From: Acidobacteriota bacterium
Lineage (GTDB): Bacteria; Acidobacteriota; Terriglobia; Acidiferrales; UBA7541
Assembly (NCBI GenBank): GCA_003224525.1
Contig: QHZB01000176.1
Location: forward strand, 1-61,558
Length of the DNA stretch: 61,558 bases
Reading direction: 5' to 3'
Position 1 is the first letter of the stretch, and each line of letters begins with the position of its first letter. The notes beneath the pieces are model-generated. The model had not been told where the DNA came from and did not search any database. It worked only from the letters and a program-made list of their open reading frames with translations. The position numbers and the translations under genes were made by a program. Below are positions 27,658 through 36,965 of the stretch, in pieces.

Positions 27658-28532
27658 TCTTCGTTCATTCCCTTCGAATCGTTATTTGGTTCCGGCACGG
27701 CAGGCGGAGGGAAAGCCTGAATCGCGATTCCCGCTCCATCCGCCAATTCGATCAATTTTGCGCGGTCAAAAAGAAGAGTCCGCCCGGCATCTACTGCGAG
27801 AGCGGTCGCACCCGCACCCCTCATCTGTTCGATGGTGGGCAAACCGACCACGGGTACATCAAAGCGCATATCCTGGCCTGGCTTGCTGACCTTAACTACA
27901 ACCAGCGGCTTTCCACCCGTGATTCGGGCGGCGCGCGCAATGGTCTCATCGGTGCCTTCCATCGCCTCCACCGCAACGCAAGCGTGATCCGCGATCACTA
28001 CCGTTTGTCCGACATCCATGCTTGCGATTTGCCTGGCCAGGCCCAGCCCATAAGCAATGTCATCCGCTTCGTGCTCATTCGGGGCGCGCCGCGTGAGCAC
28101 ACCAGCTTCGGGCACCAGCGGTTTAAGGAACAGCGTCGAATCCACCAGGCGGATACCTTCCTCTTCCAGCACGCGAGCGACTGCACCTATCAGTGCGTCC
28201 GTATTCTTTCGCGGCAGCGAGAACAGCAGCTTCGCCAGTTTCCAGTCCGGGCGGATGGCGCTGAAAATCTTGTTGTGTTTCACCTGCCCGGCCATGACCG
28301 CCTGCTTCACGCCTTCCTGATGCATCAAGTCGATGGTCTTGCTCAACTCGCCGAGGCTCACCCAGTGCAACCGTTTTGCAAGTTTCTCAAGTTCCGCCGA
28401 GGCTTCTTCTTTAAGCGCAATCACAGTCATGTCGATCCCCAGGCTGCGCGCGCCCTCCAGCACCAGGAACGGAAAGCACCCGTTTCCTGCGATGAGCCCC
28501 CAGCCTGTCGTGTTGGCGTTCGCGTCCGGCAT
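27654..28532 (-). CDS. lpxI: UDP-2,3-diacylglucosamine pyrophosphatase LpxI
   Basis: LpxI cleaves UDP-2,3-diacylglucosamine to lipid X, replacing LpxH in many bacteria. The 292-residue protein begins GWGLIAGNGCFPFLVLEGAR and shows the family features HWVSLGELSKTIDLMHQEGV and QAVMAGQVKHNKIF. The C-terminal half carries GQTVVIADHACVAVEAMEGT and KVSKPGQDMRFDVPVVGLPT. Its place directly after lpxA supports the call. It overlaps the next gene by four bases and lies 16 bases after lpxA. Confidence 0.95.
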   Translation of the reverse strand: MPDANANTTGWGLIAGNGCFPFLVLEGARSLGIDMTVIALKEEASAELEKLAKRLHWVSLGELSKTIDLMHQEGVKQAVMAGQVKHNKIFSAIRPDWKLAKLLFSLPRKNTDALIGAVARVLEEEGIRLVDSTLFLKPLVPEAGVLTRRAPNEHEADDIAYGLGLARQIASMDVGQTVVIADHACVAVEAMEGTDETIARAARITGGKPLVVVKVSKPGQDMRFDVPVVGLPTIEQMRGAGATALAVDAGRTLLFDRAKLIELADGAGIAIQAFPPPAVPEPNNDSKGMNEE

Positions 28533-28548
28533 AAAATCAGTCAGGAGT

Positions 28549-29334
28549 TTACTTCACGATGCCGCGCTCGGCGCTTTCGATAAACCTGATCAATTCCTGC
28601 ACGTCGGCGGAATCGCCCAGCGATTTCCGCATTTCGGCCAGCGCCTGCGAGGTATTCAACTTCGCGCGCAAGAGAAAACGATAGGCCCGCTTCAAGGACT
28701 GCAAACGCTCCGGCGAAAATCCTTTGCGCTCCAGCCCAATGGCATTGATGCCAAAGCTTTTCGTCTCGCGTTCGGTGACGATTTTGGAAAACGGCGGCAC
28801 ATCCTGGGTAATCACCGTCGAAGCGCCGATGTAGGCGTAGCGGCCGATCCGGCAAAACTGATGCACGGGACAAAACGCGCCAATCGTCGCGAAATCCTCC
28901 ACCGTGACGTGTCCCGCGAGGGTTGCGCCGTTGACAAACAGGGTGTTGCTGCCGATCGAGCAATCGTGCCCGATGTGCGAATACGCCAGAAGAAAATTGC
29001 CGTCGCCCAGGGAAGTTTTGCCGCCGCCTTTTTGCGTGCCGCGGCTGACGGTGACGTATTCGCGGAAAATGTTGCCGTCTCCCGCCACCATCTCGGTGCG
29101 CTCGCCTCGAAACGTATAATCCTGCGGGTCGCCGCCGATCGCGCTGAACGAATAGAAAGTATTGTTTCTACCGAACTTCGAAGGTCCCCCCACCATCGCG
29201 TGCGCGTGCATCACGCAGCCGTCGCCCAATTCTACGTCTTCACCAACCACCGCGTACGGGCCGATTTTTACACCCTCACCAAGCTTTGCGCTCGCCGCCA
29301 CCACTGCCTGCGGATGAATTTCGCGCCTCCTCAT
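28549..29334 (-). CDS. lpxA: UDP-N-acetylglucosamine acyltransferase
   Basis: LpxA puts the first acyl chain on UDP-GlcNAc, or on its 3-amino form, to start lipid A synthesis. The protein is a left-handed beta helix of hexapeptide repeats (EIHPQAVVAASAKLGEGVKI, GDGCVMHAHAMVGG). The catalytic His lies in SHIGHDCSIGSNTLFVNGAT, and VHQFCRIGRYAYIGASTVI follows. The helical C-terminal domain ends near RFIESAERGIVK. I chose the ATG at 29334, which overlaps the fabZ stop (ATGA) and gives 261 residues, the normal length. Confidence 0.97.
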   Translation of the reverse strand: MRRREIHPQAVVAASAKLGEGVKIGPYAVVGEDVELGDGCVMHAHAMVGGPSKFGRNNTFYSFSAIGGDPQDYTFRGERTEMVAGDGNIFREYVTVSRGTQKGGGKTSLGDGNFLLAYSHIGHDCSIGSNTLFVNGATLAGHVTVEDFATIGAFCPVHQFCRIGRYAYIGASTVITQDVPPFSKIVTERETKSFGINAIGLERKGFSPERLQSLKRAYRFLLRAKLNTSQALAEMRKSLGDSADVQELIRFIESAERGIVK

Positions 29335-29798
29335 TTCGCGCGTTCTTCGGACTTGCCCGGCGGCTCGCGATCGATCATCTTGCACATCACCGTGCCTTCC
29401 GCCGCCAATTGCCCGTTCACTGTTGCTTTGCCCTCCAATTTGCAAAAGTCGCCGCGCCAGTTAAGGACGTTGACTTCGATGCGCAGTTGATCTCCAGGCA
29501 CCACGGGACGCCGGAATCGCGCCCCATCGACGGCCACAAAATAGAGCAGTTTCTTGTCGCGGTCCGGAATATCCATCAACAGCAGAAGCCCACCGGTCTG
29601 CGCCACCGCCTCAAGAATCAGGACGCCCGGCATCACCGGCTTGCCGGGAAAATGCCCTTGAAAGTAGTACTCGTTGATCGAAACATTCTTGATGCCAACG
29701 ATGCGCTTGAGGCGTTCCACCTCGACGATCGCGTCCACCATGAGGAATGGATAGCGATGCGGCAGCAGTTTCTGAATTTCCACGACGTCCAGTATCAT
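29331..29798 (-). CDS. fabZ: (3R)-hydroxyacyl-ACP dehydratase FabZ
   Basis: FabZ dehydrates 3-hydroxyacyl-ACP in fatty acid elongation and competes with LpxA for the C14-type substrate, hence their common pairing. The 155-residue protein starts MILDVVEIQKLLPHRYPFLM. It has the hot-dog active site EYYFQGHFPGKPVMPGVLIL with the catalytic His, and EAVAQTGG with the catalytic Glu. It is the first visible gene of the lpx operon. The next gene upstream is on the other strand, so the promoter should lie within 29799-29997. Confidence 0.97.
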   Translation of the reverse strand: MILDVVEIQKLLPHRYPFLMVDAIVEVERLKRIVGIKNVSINEYYFQGHFPGKPVMPGVLILEAVAQTGGLLLLMDIPDRDKKLLYFVAVDGARFRRPVVPGDQLRIEVNVLNWRGDFCKLEGKATVNGQLAAEGTVMCKMIDREPPGKSEERAK

Positions 29799-29907
29799 TC
29801 GCGCTCTCCGTCGCCGCAGACCCCTTCAGCGGCGCCTGGCCCTTCCCGGCAAACTTCTAATTATATGCGAACCCCCGCCCTCCGCGATACGCGCTCTTAC
29901 GCTGTAG

Positions 29908-29927
29908 CCGCAGTCTTCAGACCGCGG
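29908..29927. repeat. Imperfect palindrome upstream of fabZ
   Basis: CCGCAGTCT and AGACCGCGG face each other around TC, with one mismatch. It is in the gap between the divergent fabZ and the M20 peptidase and could be a regulator site or a dispersed palindromic element. Confidence 0.35.
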
Positions 29928-29997
29928 GGGGCTCTTTCGCGGCGTTAGATTTTGCTCGATTGCTCTGGTCGCCACGCATTGATAGCATCTCCGCACC

Positions 29998-31155
29998 ATG
30001 CCGGATTCCCCTCTCTCCAGGAAGGTCTTGCGCTTTCTGAAGCCGCGCCTCCCGCAGATGCTCGCGGCGCTGCGCCGGTTCGTGAATGCGGAATCACCCA
30101 GCCTGGAAAAAGCCGCCGCCGATCGTTGCTGTGGCGTCATCGCCGAAGAATGGAACGAGCACGGCGCGCGCGCAGAGCGAATCTCGCAGAGGCATCGTGG
30201 CGATCTTCTCCGCATCGCTCATGCGCCTAGCAAATCTCGTCCTTCGGGCCAACTCCTGGTCTTGGGCCACTACGATACGGTTTACTCGACCGGAACACTC
30301 GCCAGGATGCCTTTCCGGCTGGAAGGTGGCAAAGCCTACGGCCCGGGAACCTTTGACATGAAGGCCGGCATCGTTCAGGCGCTTTTCGCGCTGCAAGCGC
30401 TTCGGCAAGCGGAAATACCGGTTCACAAACGCCTGGTCTTCCTTTGGACTTCTGACGAGGAGATCGGCAGCGAATCCTCGCGCAAATTGTTCGAAACGGA
30501 AGCGCGCCGCAGTGATGCCGTCTTCGTCCTTGAGCCTGCCTTCGGCCCACGCGGCCTGCTCAAGACCGCGCGCAAGGGAGTCGGAGAAGCCGAATTGATC
30601 GTGCATGGCCGCGCCTCGCACGCGGGTCTCGCACCACAAGAAGGTATCAACGCCATCCACGAACTGGCGCGGCAGCTCGCGCGCATCGAAGGATGGAATG
30701 ATTTTCGCCGCGGCGTCACCGTCAATGCCGGCATCATCGAAGGCGGCACGCGCACGAACGTAATTCCGGAACGCGCCCGCGCTGTTCTTGATCTTCGTGC
30801 CATGAGGATTTCCGACATGCGCGGCATGGAACGCCGCCTGCACGCTCTGCGACCATTTCACCGGGGAGCCCGCCTTGAAATCACCGGCGGCTTCCGCCGC
30901 CCTCCGCTCGAACGCAAAATGAGCGTATCGCTCTTCGCCCGCGCCAAATCACTCGCGAAGCAACTGAATCTCTCCTTGGGCGAATGCACCGTCGGCGGTG
31001 GCTCGGATGGAAATTTCACCGCCACGCTCGGCATCCCAACCCTCGACGGCCTCGGAGCCGTCGGCGACGGCGCGCATTCCACGCGCGAGCACATTCTCAT
31101 CCACACGATGCCGGCGCGTGCCGCACTGTTGGCCGCTCTTCTTGCCACTGCCTAG
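29998..31155 (+). CDS. M20-family peptidase (glutamate carboxypeptidase type)
   Basis: This 385-residue zinc peptidase is close in pattern to carboxypeptidase G2. Metal and catalytic segments are LVLGHYDTVYSTGTLARMPF (zinc His), YGPGTFDMKAGIVQALFAL (bridging Asp), FLWTSDEEIGSESSRKLFE (catalytic Glu) and VFVLEPAFG. A dimerisation insert begins near ELIVHGRASHAGLAPQEGIN, and GGGSDGNFTATLGIPTLDGL is near the end. No signal peptide is seen, so it is likely cytoplasmic. The substrate, probably a gamma- or N-acyl-glutamate type, is not certain. Confidence 0.93.
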   Translation: MPDSPLSRKVLRFLKPRLPQMLAALRRFVNAESPSLEKAAADRCCGVIAEEWNEHGARAERISQRHRGDLLRIAHAPSKSRPSGQLLVLGHYDTVYSTGTLARMPFRLEGGKAYGPGTFDMKAGIVQALFALQALRQAEIPVHKRLVFLWTSDEEIGSESSRKLFETEARRSDAVFVLEPAFGPRGLLKTARKGVGEAELIVHGRASHAGLAPQEGINAIHELARQLARIEGWNDFRRGVTVNAGIIEGGTRTNVIPERARAVLDLRAMRISDMRGMERRLHALRPFHRGARLEITGGFRRPPLERKMSVSLFARAKSLAKQLNLSLGECTVGGGSDGNFTATLGIPTLDGLGAVGDGAHSTREHILIHTMPARAALLAALLATA

Positions 31156-31199
31156 CGATATGAACCCGCAGAAAACAAGTAAATGCCGCGTGAGGTGGA

Positions 31200-32654
31200 T
31201 CAGCGTCCGTAGGTCTTCCGCAGATACTCGGCAGTGGATTGCGTCACGTCGTTGTAATCACTGTGCAGCACTTCGCGCAGCGCCGCCTCCGTGGCCATTC
31301 CCGCCCCGATGCGATCGAGAATTCGTTCAACATCGCCCATCCCATCGGCCTGCACGATGTATTCGATGTTGGCCAGCGCCCAGGCATACGCATGGCGCGC
31401 TGTATCCCCGCCCATATTTAGCCACGAGCCTTCCAGCCGGCCAAGAGGAGCCGCGTGACCTTCGCTGTAGATCTGCCCCAGCACCACTGCATTTTCGCCG
31501 CTGCGCTGCCCTTCCATCCACTGCGCCAATCCCTCTTGAATCCACGTGGGCACATGTCCGTGTGTCTTCTGCTGGACAAAGCTGTGCGTCAATTCATGCT
31601 TCAGGACCCGCGACAACTCCTGGTCCACCCCGGTCAATCCCTCGACCGGCACGCGAATGCGGCCGTCATTCAGCGCGCCCGCCCATCCGGGAGCCTTGGT
31701 TATGTCCGCAAACGCTTCTTGGGTGTACAAGATCACGCCGATGGAATCCGGAGGCGAATAGTTCAGTGCGGATTCGATGGCGGAAAAGTGCATCTCCAGC
31801 GTGCGCAAAACATCCCGCGCCAGGGCCGGCGCGGCTGCTCCGCTGTAACGCAAAGTAAAATGGCTGCTCTCGTTTTCCTTGTAACTCTCTTCTTCCTTCT
31901 TGTCGCGTTGTGCCTTGTCCAGCGCCGCTCGCACCTCCGCATCCGGCCGCAAGGCGAGCGCCTTCTTCCATTCCGCGACGGCCTGGTCCAGCTTGTTCAT
32001 GCCGTAGTAAGCCCAGCCCTCGAGTTTTGCGACATCCGGATTGTCCGGAGCCACGCGCCTCGCGCGTTCCAGGTATTCGAGCGACTGTTTGTATTCGCTC
32101 CGGCGAAGATGGACGTAGGCCACGTCCATCAGCAGCGCCGGCTCTTCCGGGGCGTAGATCAGCGCGGTGCGCTCGTCGGCCAGGGCGTGTTCCATATCGC
32201 CGTGTGATATCTCGAATGATGCCGCCGCGTGATGCCCCATGGCGGCATTGAAGTTGGCTTGCTTCGTTCCCAGTCGCGCTTCACCCTTGAGCTTGGCGAT
32301 ATAGGGGCGGTCGATCGCCCCATCGTGTACCGCGGCGTGCTCGACCGCGTCGCTGTCCCCGCTGCCGGGCGGTTGTGCCGCCGGCGGGGCGATGTCCAGG
32401 TTTGCGGCATCGGCTCGCGGCGAACCGGCCATCGGCAGCGCCTCACCTTTCTCAATATGATCGACGATCGATTTCGGCAGGCTCAATTCGCCGGCGGCGG
32501 TCAGATACTTCACCTTGTCGCCTTCTTCGACGGCGCTCAGAGCCATGATGCGCCGGCCGTTCCTCAGGACAATCGTATCCGCCACTGCCCGCCCGCTCAC
32601 GGAAAGGAGCGCGACGCCCAGCAAAACTGTGCGAATTCTGGAAACTGAAATCAT
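31200..32654 (-). CDS. Exported TPR protein with gluzincin (HExxH) peptidase domain
   Basis: This 484-residue protein has a signal peptide (MISVSRIRTVLLGVALLSVS). An SH3-like start (DTIVLRNGRRIMALSAVEEG) resembles domains that bind peptidoglycan or protein. TPR repeats run from about residue 140 to 250 (EYKQSLEYLERARRVAPDNP, KLDQAVAEWKKALALRPDAE). A peptidase-MA-like domain follows, with the zinc motif LKHELTHSFVQ and the downstream Glu in WIQEGLAQWMEG. It is divergent from an M1-type peptidase. The substrate is unknown; a role in envelope protein turnover is an inference. Confidence 0.88.
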   Translation of the reverse strand: MISVSRIRTVLLGVALLSVSGRAVADTIVLRNGRRIMALSAVEEGDKVKYLTAAGELSLPKSIVDHIEKGEALPMAGSPRADAANLDIAPPAAQPPGSGDSDAVEHAAVHDGAIDRPYIAKLKGEARLGTKQANFNAAMGHHAAASFEISHGDMEHALADERTALIYAPEEPALLMDVAYVHLRRSEYKQSLEYLERARRVAPDNPDVAKLEGWAYYGMNKLDQAVAEWKKALALRPDAEVRAALDKAQRDKKEEESYKENESSHFTLRYSGAAAPALARDVLRTLEMHFSAIESALNYSPPDSIGVILYTQEAFADITKAPGWAGALNDGRIRVPVEGLTGVDQELSRVLKHELTHSFVQQKTHGHVPTWIQEGLAQWMEGQRSGENAVVLGQIYSEGHAAPLGRLEGSWLNMGGDTARHAYAWALANIEYIVQADGMGDVERILDRIGAGMATEAALREVLHSDYNDVTQSTAEYLRKTYGR

Positions 32655-32741
32655 ACCCCGCGTCTTTCCATCTTAAACCGCAGCCACGAGTCTCGCTGAT
32701 CCGCCTTGTTCCCTCATGCCGAATGTGACTACACTTCTTGG

Positions 32742-35177
32742 ATGAGGGTCTGGGGAGTCTTTTTCGCGTTGTGGTGTCTCCTGGCGCCAGTGGTCTTTCC
32801 GGCCTCGGAGAAATCACTGCATGAATTGTATGATGCGATCAAGGCGCTGCGCATCGACACCTCAAATGTCTATCGCATCGCTCCCGCCAATCACATCCAG
32901 TTGCGCCGCGGCGACGCCGTTCTCTCCTTTGACGAAGGTACGGTCACCTTTTTCTCCCCGCTCGATGGGCAGATTACCGGCGCTGTCTTTTCCGGGCGCG
33001 GCCACGTTCTGGCGGCCCCACGCGATCCGGTCGAAAAACAGCAGATGGGGCGTTTTCTCGGCGCTCCCGTGCTCGATCAGGAATTCATCAACGGTTATCT
33101 CCGCTTCACGGACGACACCGCCGGCGAACTTCTCCGCCAATTCCGCAGCGCCAATCTTGCCGTTCAGACGGATGCTTCCGTCGGAGCACAATGGGATGCC
33201 GCCCTAACTCAGCTCAATCCCAGCTACACCCTACGTATTCTCTTTGATCGGCTGTCGCCCAACCCTAAGCCCTGCTTTTACGCCGGGCTTGAAGGCGCGG
33301 CCACCGGTCCGTTCGATGTGGTGCTTGACGCACAACGTGACGAGCAATTCCTCCTCGGACAAGCTCACAAAGTCGGCGGCAAAACCTTTTACGATGTCTG
33401 GACCTCGCATCGAATTCCCGACTCTCCCGTTCTTCCAGCGGCTTTTCGCGCTTCGCAGTACTCCATTGAGGCCTCGATTTCTCCCAATAACTCGTTGGAT
33501 GCCAACGCCAGCGTACGTTTGCGCGCGGAAACCGGAACGGAGCGCGTTCTCGCTTTCCAGCTTTCCCGGGCTCTAACGATCGACAGCGTCACCGGCGACG
33601 ACAATGAATCCCTCCCCTTTTTTCAAAATGAGGGACTGAACCTCCAGGAGCGCAGCGCGCGCGGCAACGACTATCTAGATGTTGTCCTTCCGCAAACTCC
33701 GGCGGGCCGTCAGGAATTCACGCTTCATTTTCATTACCGGGGCAACGTCATACAGGACGCTGGAAACGGCGTGTTGTTTGTCGGCGCGAGAGAAAGCTGG
33801 TACCCACATTTGGGGGACAGCGCGGAATTTTCTTCCTATGACATCCTTCTGCGCTGGCCGCGCAAGCTTCGTTTGATCGCCACCGGCTCCAAACTCGAAG
33901 AGCACGAGGAAGGCGAATTCCGCGCCGGCCATTGGAAGACGGAGAAGCCCATGTCTGTGGCAGGGTTTAATCTTGGCGAATACGCCTCGGCCTCCGTCGC
34001 CTCCGGGGCCCATTCCATCGATATCTACGCCAATCGTGAACTCGAGGAAGATCTGCGGAAGCGCCTGGCCGCTCCGGAGGCAGATGCCCTCTACTTCCCT
34101 TCCGCGCGCTTCGGTTCTACGTCGACGGGACATTCGGTCGTGCCGCCTCCTCCCCCTCCCAGCCCGGCCGACGCGCTCAAGCAACTCGGCAAAGAGATCG
34201 ATTCCTCCATACGTTTTTACGAAACATTCAGCGGTGCCTTTCCTTTCCACAATCTGAACGTCTCGCCGATTCCTGGAAACTTCGGGCAGGGCTGGCCCAG
34301 CCTGCTGTACGTTTCCACCTATTCCTTCTTGCCTGCGGAGGCCCAGCAGCGCGCAGGGCTGAGCACCGCCAGCCAGGAGCACTTCACCGAGTTGGTTCCT
34401 TATCACGAAGTCGCGCATCAGTGGTGGGGCAACGTCGTCGCATGGTCGAGCTACCGCGACCAGTGGATTGACGAAGCCATCGCAAATTATCTCGCCGTGC
34501 TCTTCGCCGACACCAAGAAAAACCCTGACCACACCCTGCACGTCTGGCTGGCGCGCTACCGCAAGCAGCTCGTTGAGAAATTGCCGGGCGCCACCGAAAC
34601 AGCGGGAGACATCGGTGCGCTCACGCTCGGCATACGCCTCAATTCCTCGAAGTCTCCCGCCGCCTACGAAGAGATCATCTACAGCAAGGGCTCCTGGATC
34701 ATTCACATGTTGCGGGAAATGCTGCGCCAGCCCGGCGCCAGGAATCCCGATGCACGGTTCACCGCTCTTCTGCAAACGCTCGTGGCAAAGTACGCTTACC
34801 GCGCACTCTCCACCGATGACTTGCAGCACGAAGTGGAAGCCCTCATGACGCCGGGCATGGACCTCGAAGGCGGGCGTTCCATGGAATGGTTCTTCGAAGA
34901 ATGGGTGCGCGGGACGGGAATTCCGCACTATCGAGTGGAATTCACGGCTCACCACACGGAAAAAGGCTACGTGATTCGCGGGAAGCTTTTTCAGACCGGC
35001 GTGCCGCGCTCGTTCGTCGCCAGCGTTCCGCTCTATGCCAGTGGCGCCGGGCACAGCGCACTACTGGGCACGGTCGTAGCCGCTGGAGAGGAAACCTCGT
35101 TCCACTTCGTCGCGCCGAATCTTCCGCGCAAAATTGTCATCGATCCTCAGTTGACGCTGCTGTGCACCTCGGAATAA
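32742..35177 (+). CDS. Exported M1-family aminopeptidase-like protein
   Basis: The protein has about 811 residues. It starts with a signal peptide (MRVWGVFFALWCLLAPVVFP), has a long N-terminal beta-rich region, and a gluzincin core. That core carries the M1 zinc motif LVPYHEVAHQWWGNVVAWSS and the third ligand Glu in QWIDEAIANYLAVLFADTK. A Pro-rich loop (VVPPPPPPSPADAL) precedes the catalytic domain. The classical GAMEN exopeptidase loop is not evident, so it may not be a true aminopeptidase. I chose the ATG at 32742 because the signal peptide begins there; the frame is open to 32706. Confidence 0.9.
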   Translation: MRVWGVFFALWCLLAPVVFPASEKSLHELYDAIKALRIDTSNVYRIAPANHIQLRRGDAVLSFDEGTVTFFSPLDGQITGAVFSGRGHVLAAPRDPVEKQQMGRFLGAPVLDQEFINGYLRFTDDTAGELLRQFRSANLAVQTDASVGAQWDAALTQLNPSYTLRILFDRLSPNPKPCFYAGLEGAATGPFDVVLDAQRDEQFLLGQAHKVGGKTFYDVWTSHRIPDSPVLPAAFRASQYSIEASISPNNSLDANASVRLRAETGTERVLAFQLSRALTIDSVTGDDNESLPFFQNEGLNLQERSARGNDYLDVVLPQTPAGRQEFTLHFHYRGNVIQDAGNGVLFVGARESWYPHLGDSAEFSSYDILLRWPRKLRLIATGSKLEEHEEGEFRAGHWKTEKPMSVAGFNLGEYASASVASGAHSIDIYANRELEEDLRKRLAAPEADALYFPSARFGSTSTGHSVVPPPPPPSPADALKQLGKEIDSSIRFYETFSGAFPFHNLNVSPIPGNFGQGWPSLLYVSTYSFLPAEAQQRAGLSTASQEHFTELVPYHEVAHQWWGNVVAWSSYRDQWIDEAIANYLAVLFADTKKNPDHTLHVWLARYRKQLVEKLPGATETAGDIGALTLGIRLNSSKSPAAYEEIIYSKGSWIIHMLREMLRQPGARNPDARFTALLQTLVAKYAYRALSTDDLQHEVEALMTPGMDLEGGRSMEWFFEEWVRGTGIPHYRVEFTAHHTEKGYVIRGKLFQTGVPRSFVASVPLYASGAGHSALLGTVVAAGEETSFHFVAPNLPRKIVIDPQLTLLCTSE

Positions 35178-35286
35178 TTGAGCCTGCTATCCGCTTGGAA
35201 CGTAAACGGCCGCGCTGCCGCTCTTGCGGCTCTCCGCCATTTTCAATCTTGAGTTTCAATCCGGACTTTTGAGCAAGGGATGGAAT

Positions 35287-36192
35287 CTACGGGCCGAGCT
35301 TGTAACGATCGAGCAGCAACTGCTGTTGAAGGAGCGGACTATCCAGGTTCAGTTCTGCCTTTCCGTCCTGGCCGAAAATGTAAGCGAAACCCAGGGGATC
35401 GCCGGGAATTCGACGGAGCAACCCGGCCTGGACCATCTCGCTCATGCGCGCCGGGCGTTTACCGTACCGCTTCGCGTATTCATCGGCCAGCGCGTCGAGT
35501 TGCTTGCAGTCTTCTTTCACCTTGAGCAACTGCAGATGCTGCAAGGCATTCTTTTTGACCGAGGGATCGGGTGTCGAATCGTAAATATCCTTCCACAAAA
35601 ACATCGAGGTTGCGAATGACTCCCCTTCCGCGGCAACCCTGGCAGCCATCACTTTCATCCACAGCTGCGCGTTTGGTTTCTTGCTGCCTTCCAGAAAAGC
35701 ATCCGAAGCCTTCTGGTAATCCTTCAGATCGAAGTAGTAGACGAATCCGAGGTCTTCATAGAGGCGCCAATAACTCGGATTCGCTTGGATGCCGCGCCGG
35801 ATCAGTTGCACCGCCAGGTCCGGCCTGCCCGCGCCGGACGGGGCTGCCTGGCTGAGAAACATTGCGCCGAAACGGTAGGAGATCAGTAGATTCGGATCGA
35901 GCGTTGTCGTAATGTCCAGAAGCGGCCAGAGCAACTCGAGATTCGCCTGGCCCCGTACGTGTTTGTTTCCGTAGTATTGCACCACGCGCGTCCAGTAAAT
36001 GTCCGCGAGCAGCGGCGCATATTCCAGGCTCATTACTTTCACGAGTTTTCCCGAGCGCAGCAAGAGGTCGTCGCGCTCCTGGCTTAGCGACTCGCGCTGC
36101 GCGTCGATGCCGTGCTGCAGCCGCCAGATGCCTGCAAATCCAAACGGCAGGACCAGTAGCAACACCCACGCGATGGTTTTCTCCGCGTTCAT
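35287..36192 (-). CDS. TPR-like membrane-anchored protein of the ABC exporter operon
   Basis: This is a 301-residue protein with an N-terminal membrane helix (AWVLLLVLPFGFAGIW) and a helical repeat region. The repeats have TPR character (LAVQLIRRGIQANPSYWRLY then EDLGFVYYFDLKDYQKASDA). The start overlaps the stop of the permease (ATGA), so it belongs to the ABC exporter operon. It probably sits in the membrane with its helical domain outside. I know no function. A possible role is as an accessory part of the transporter. Confidence 0.8.
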   Translation of the reverse strand: MNAEKTIAWVLLLVLPFGFAGIWRLQHGIDAQRESLSQERDDLLLRSGKLVKVMSLEYAPLLADIYWTRVVQYYGNKHVRGQANLELLWPLLDITTTLDPNLLISYRFGAMFLSQAAPSGAGRPDLAVQLIRRGIQANPSYWRLYEDLGFVYYFDLKDYQKASDAFLEGSKKPNAQLWMKVMAARVAAEGESFATSMFLWKDIYDSTPDPSVKKNALQHLQLLKVKEDCKQLDALADEYAKRYGKRPARMSEMVQAGLLRRIPGDPLGFAYIFGQDGKAELNLDSPLLQQQLLLDRYKLGP

Positions 36193-36965
36193 TTCAAATT
36201 CCGCCGCGAAAACACCGCGGCCGCCGCCGTCAATACGATCGTGCAGTAAACCACGGTGTACACAGTGTTTTGCAGGATCAAGGCTCCGGGGACCGCTCGC
36301 CCGTGCGCGGCCATGGCCATCACGTTGAAATTCTCAAAATTCGGAAGCAGATAGGAGAGCCCTTTGGTGAAGGCCGTCATCGCCGGACTCATCACCTCCA
36401 CCGGCAAATTCCGCAATTCCTGCACGTACAAACCCACGATATAAAACCCCACGGTGAACAAAATCGCCAGCAGCGGCGTCGTGAAGCAGGAAAACAGCAG
36501 CGCCAGCGCAACGATCAACGCCAGCTTCAGCAGTATGAAATACACCGCCACCAGCACCACCGCGTCGCTTCGCTCTAGCGAATGCTTTACGTAGATCATC
36601 ACCAGCAGCAGCCCCAGCGCCATCGCCGCCGTGTTCACCGCCAGCGTCAGCACTAGCCCCGCGAATTTTCCGAGCAGGAATTCCCATCGCCGCACCGGAT
36701 TGGCCAGCAGCGCGTGGAGCGTGCGCTTGTCCATTTCCTTGGATACCAGCGCGACGCCGATGAAAACGGAAATCAGCAACCCGATCAATGAAATGGCGCT
36801 CAGGCCCAGGCTGACGATGACCGTCTGCTCGATCCCGATCGAAATCTGTCCCACCGCGACTGCCGCCGCCATCATCAGCAGCGCGAAGAACACCAGGTTA
36901 TACAGCACGCGGTCGCGCACTGCCTCGCGAAACGTATTCAACGCCACTACGCCCGCGCGCCTCAT
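36189..36965 (-). CDS. ABC-2 type permease (NosY-like)
   Basis: This 258-residue membrane protein has six predicted helices, such as VLYNLVFFALLMMAAAVAVG and LIGLLISVFIGVALVSKEMD. The cytoplasmic signature KEMDKRTLHALLANPVRRWE is typical of ABC-2/NosY permeases. It overlaps the ATPase gene upstream and the TPR-like gene downstream by four bases each. NosY relatives serve metal-centre maturation or lipid export; the substrate here is unknown. Confidence 0.92.
   Translation of the reverse strand: MRRAGVVALNTFREAVRDRVLYNLVFFALLMMAAAVAVGQISIGIEQTVIVSLGLSAISLIGLLISVFIGVALVSKEMDKRTLHALLANPVRRWEFLLGKFAGLVLTLAVNTAAMALGLLLVMIYVKHSLERSDAVVLVAVYFILLKLALIVALALLFSCFTTPLLAILFTVGFYIVGLYVQELRNLPVEVMSPAMTAFTKGLSYLLPNFENFNVMAMAAHGRAVPGALILQNTVYTVVYCTIVLTAAAAVFSRRNLK

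Noticed and set aside
33675-35054. Long minus-strand ORF (459 codons) opposite the M1-type peptidase
   Set aside because: It is a shadow of a well-supported gene with HExxH motif; its product is Arg/Gly/His-rich without domain features.
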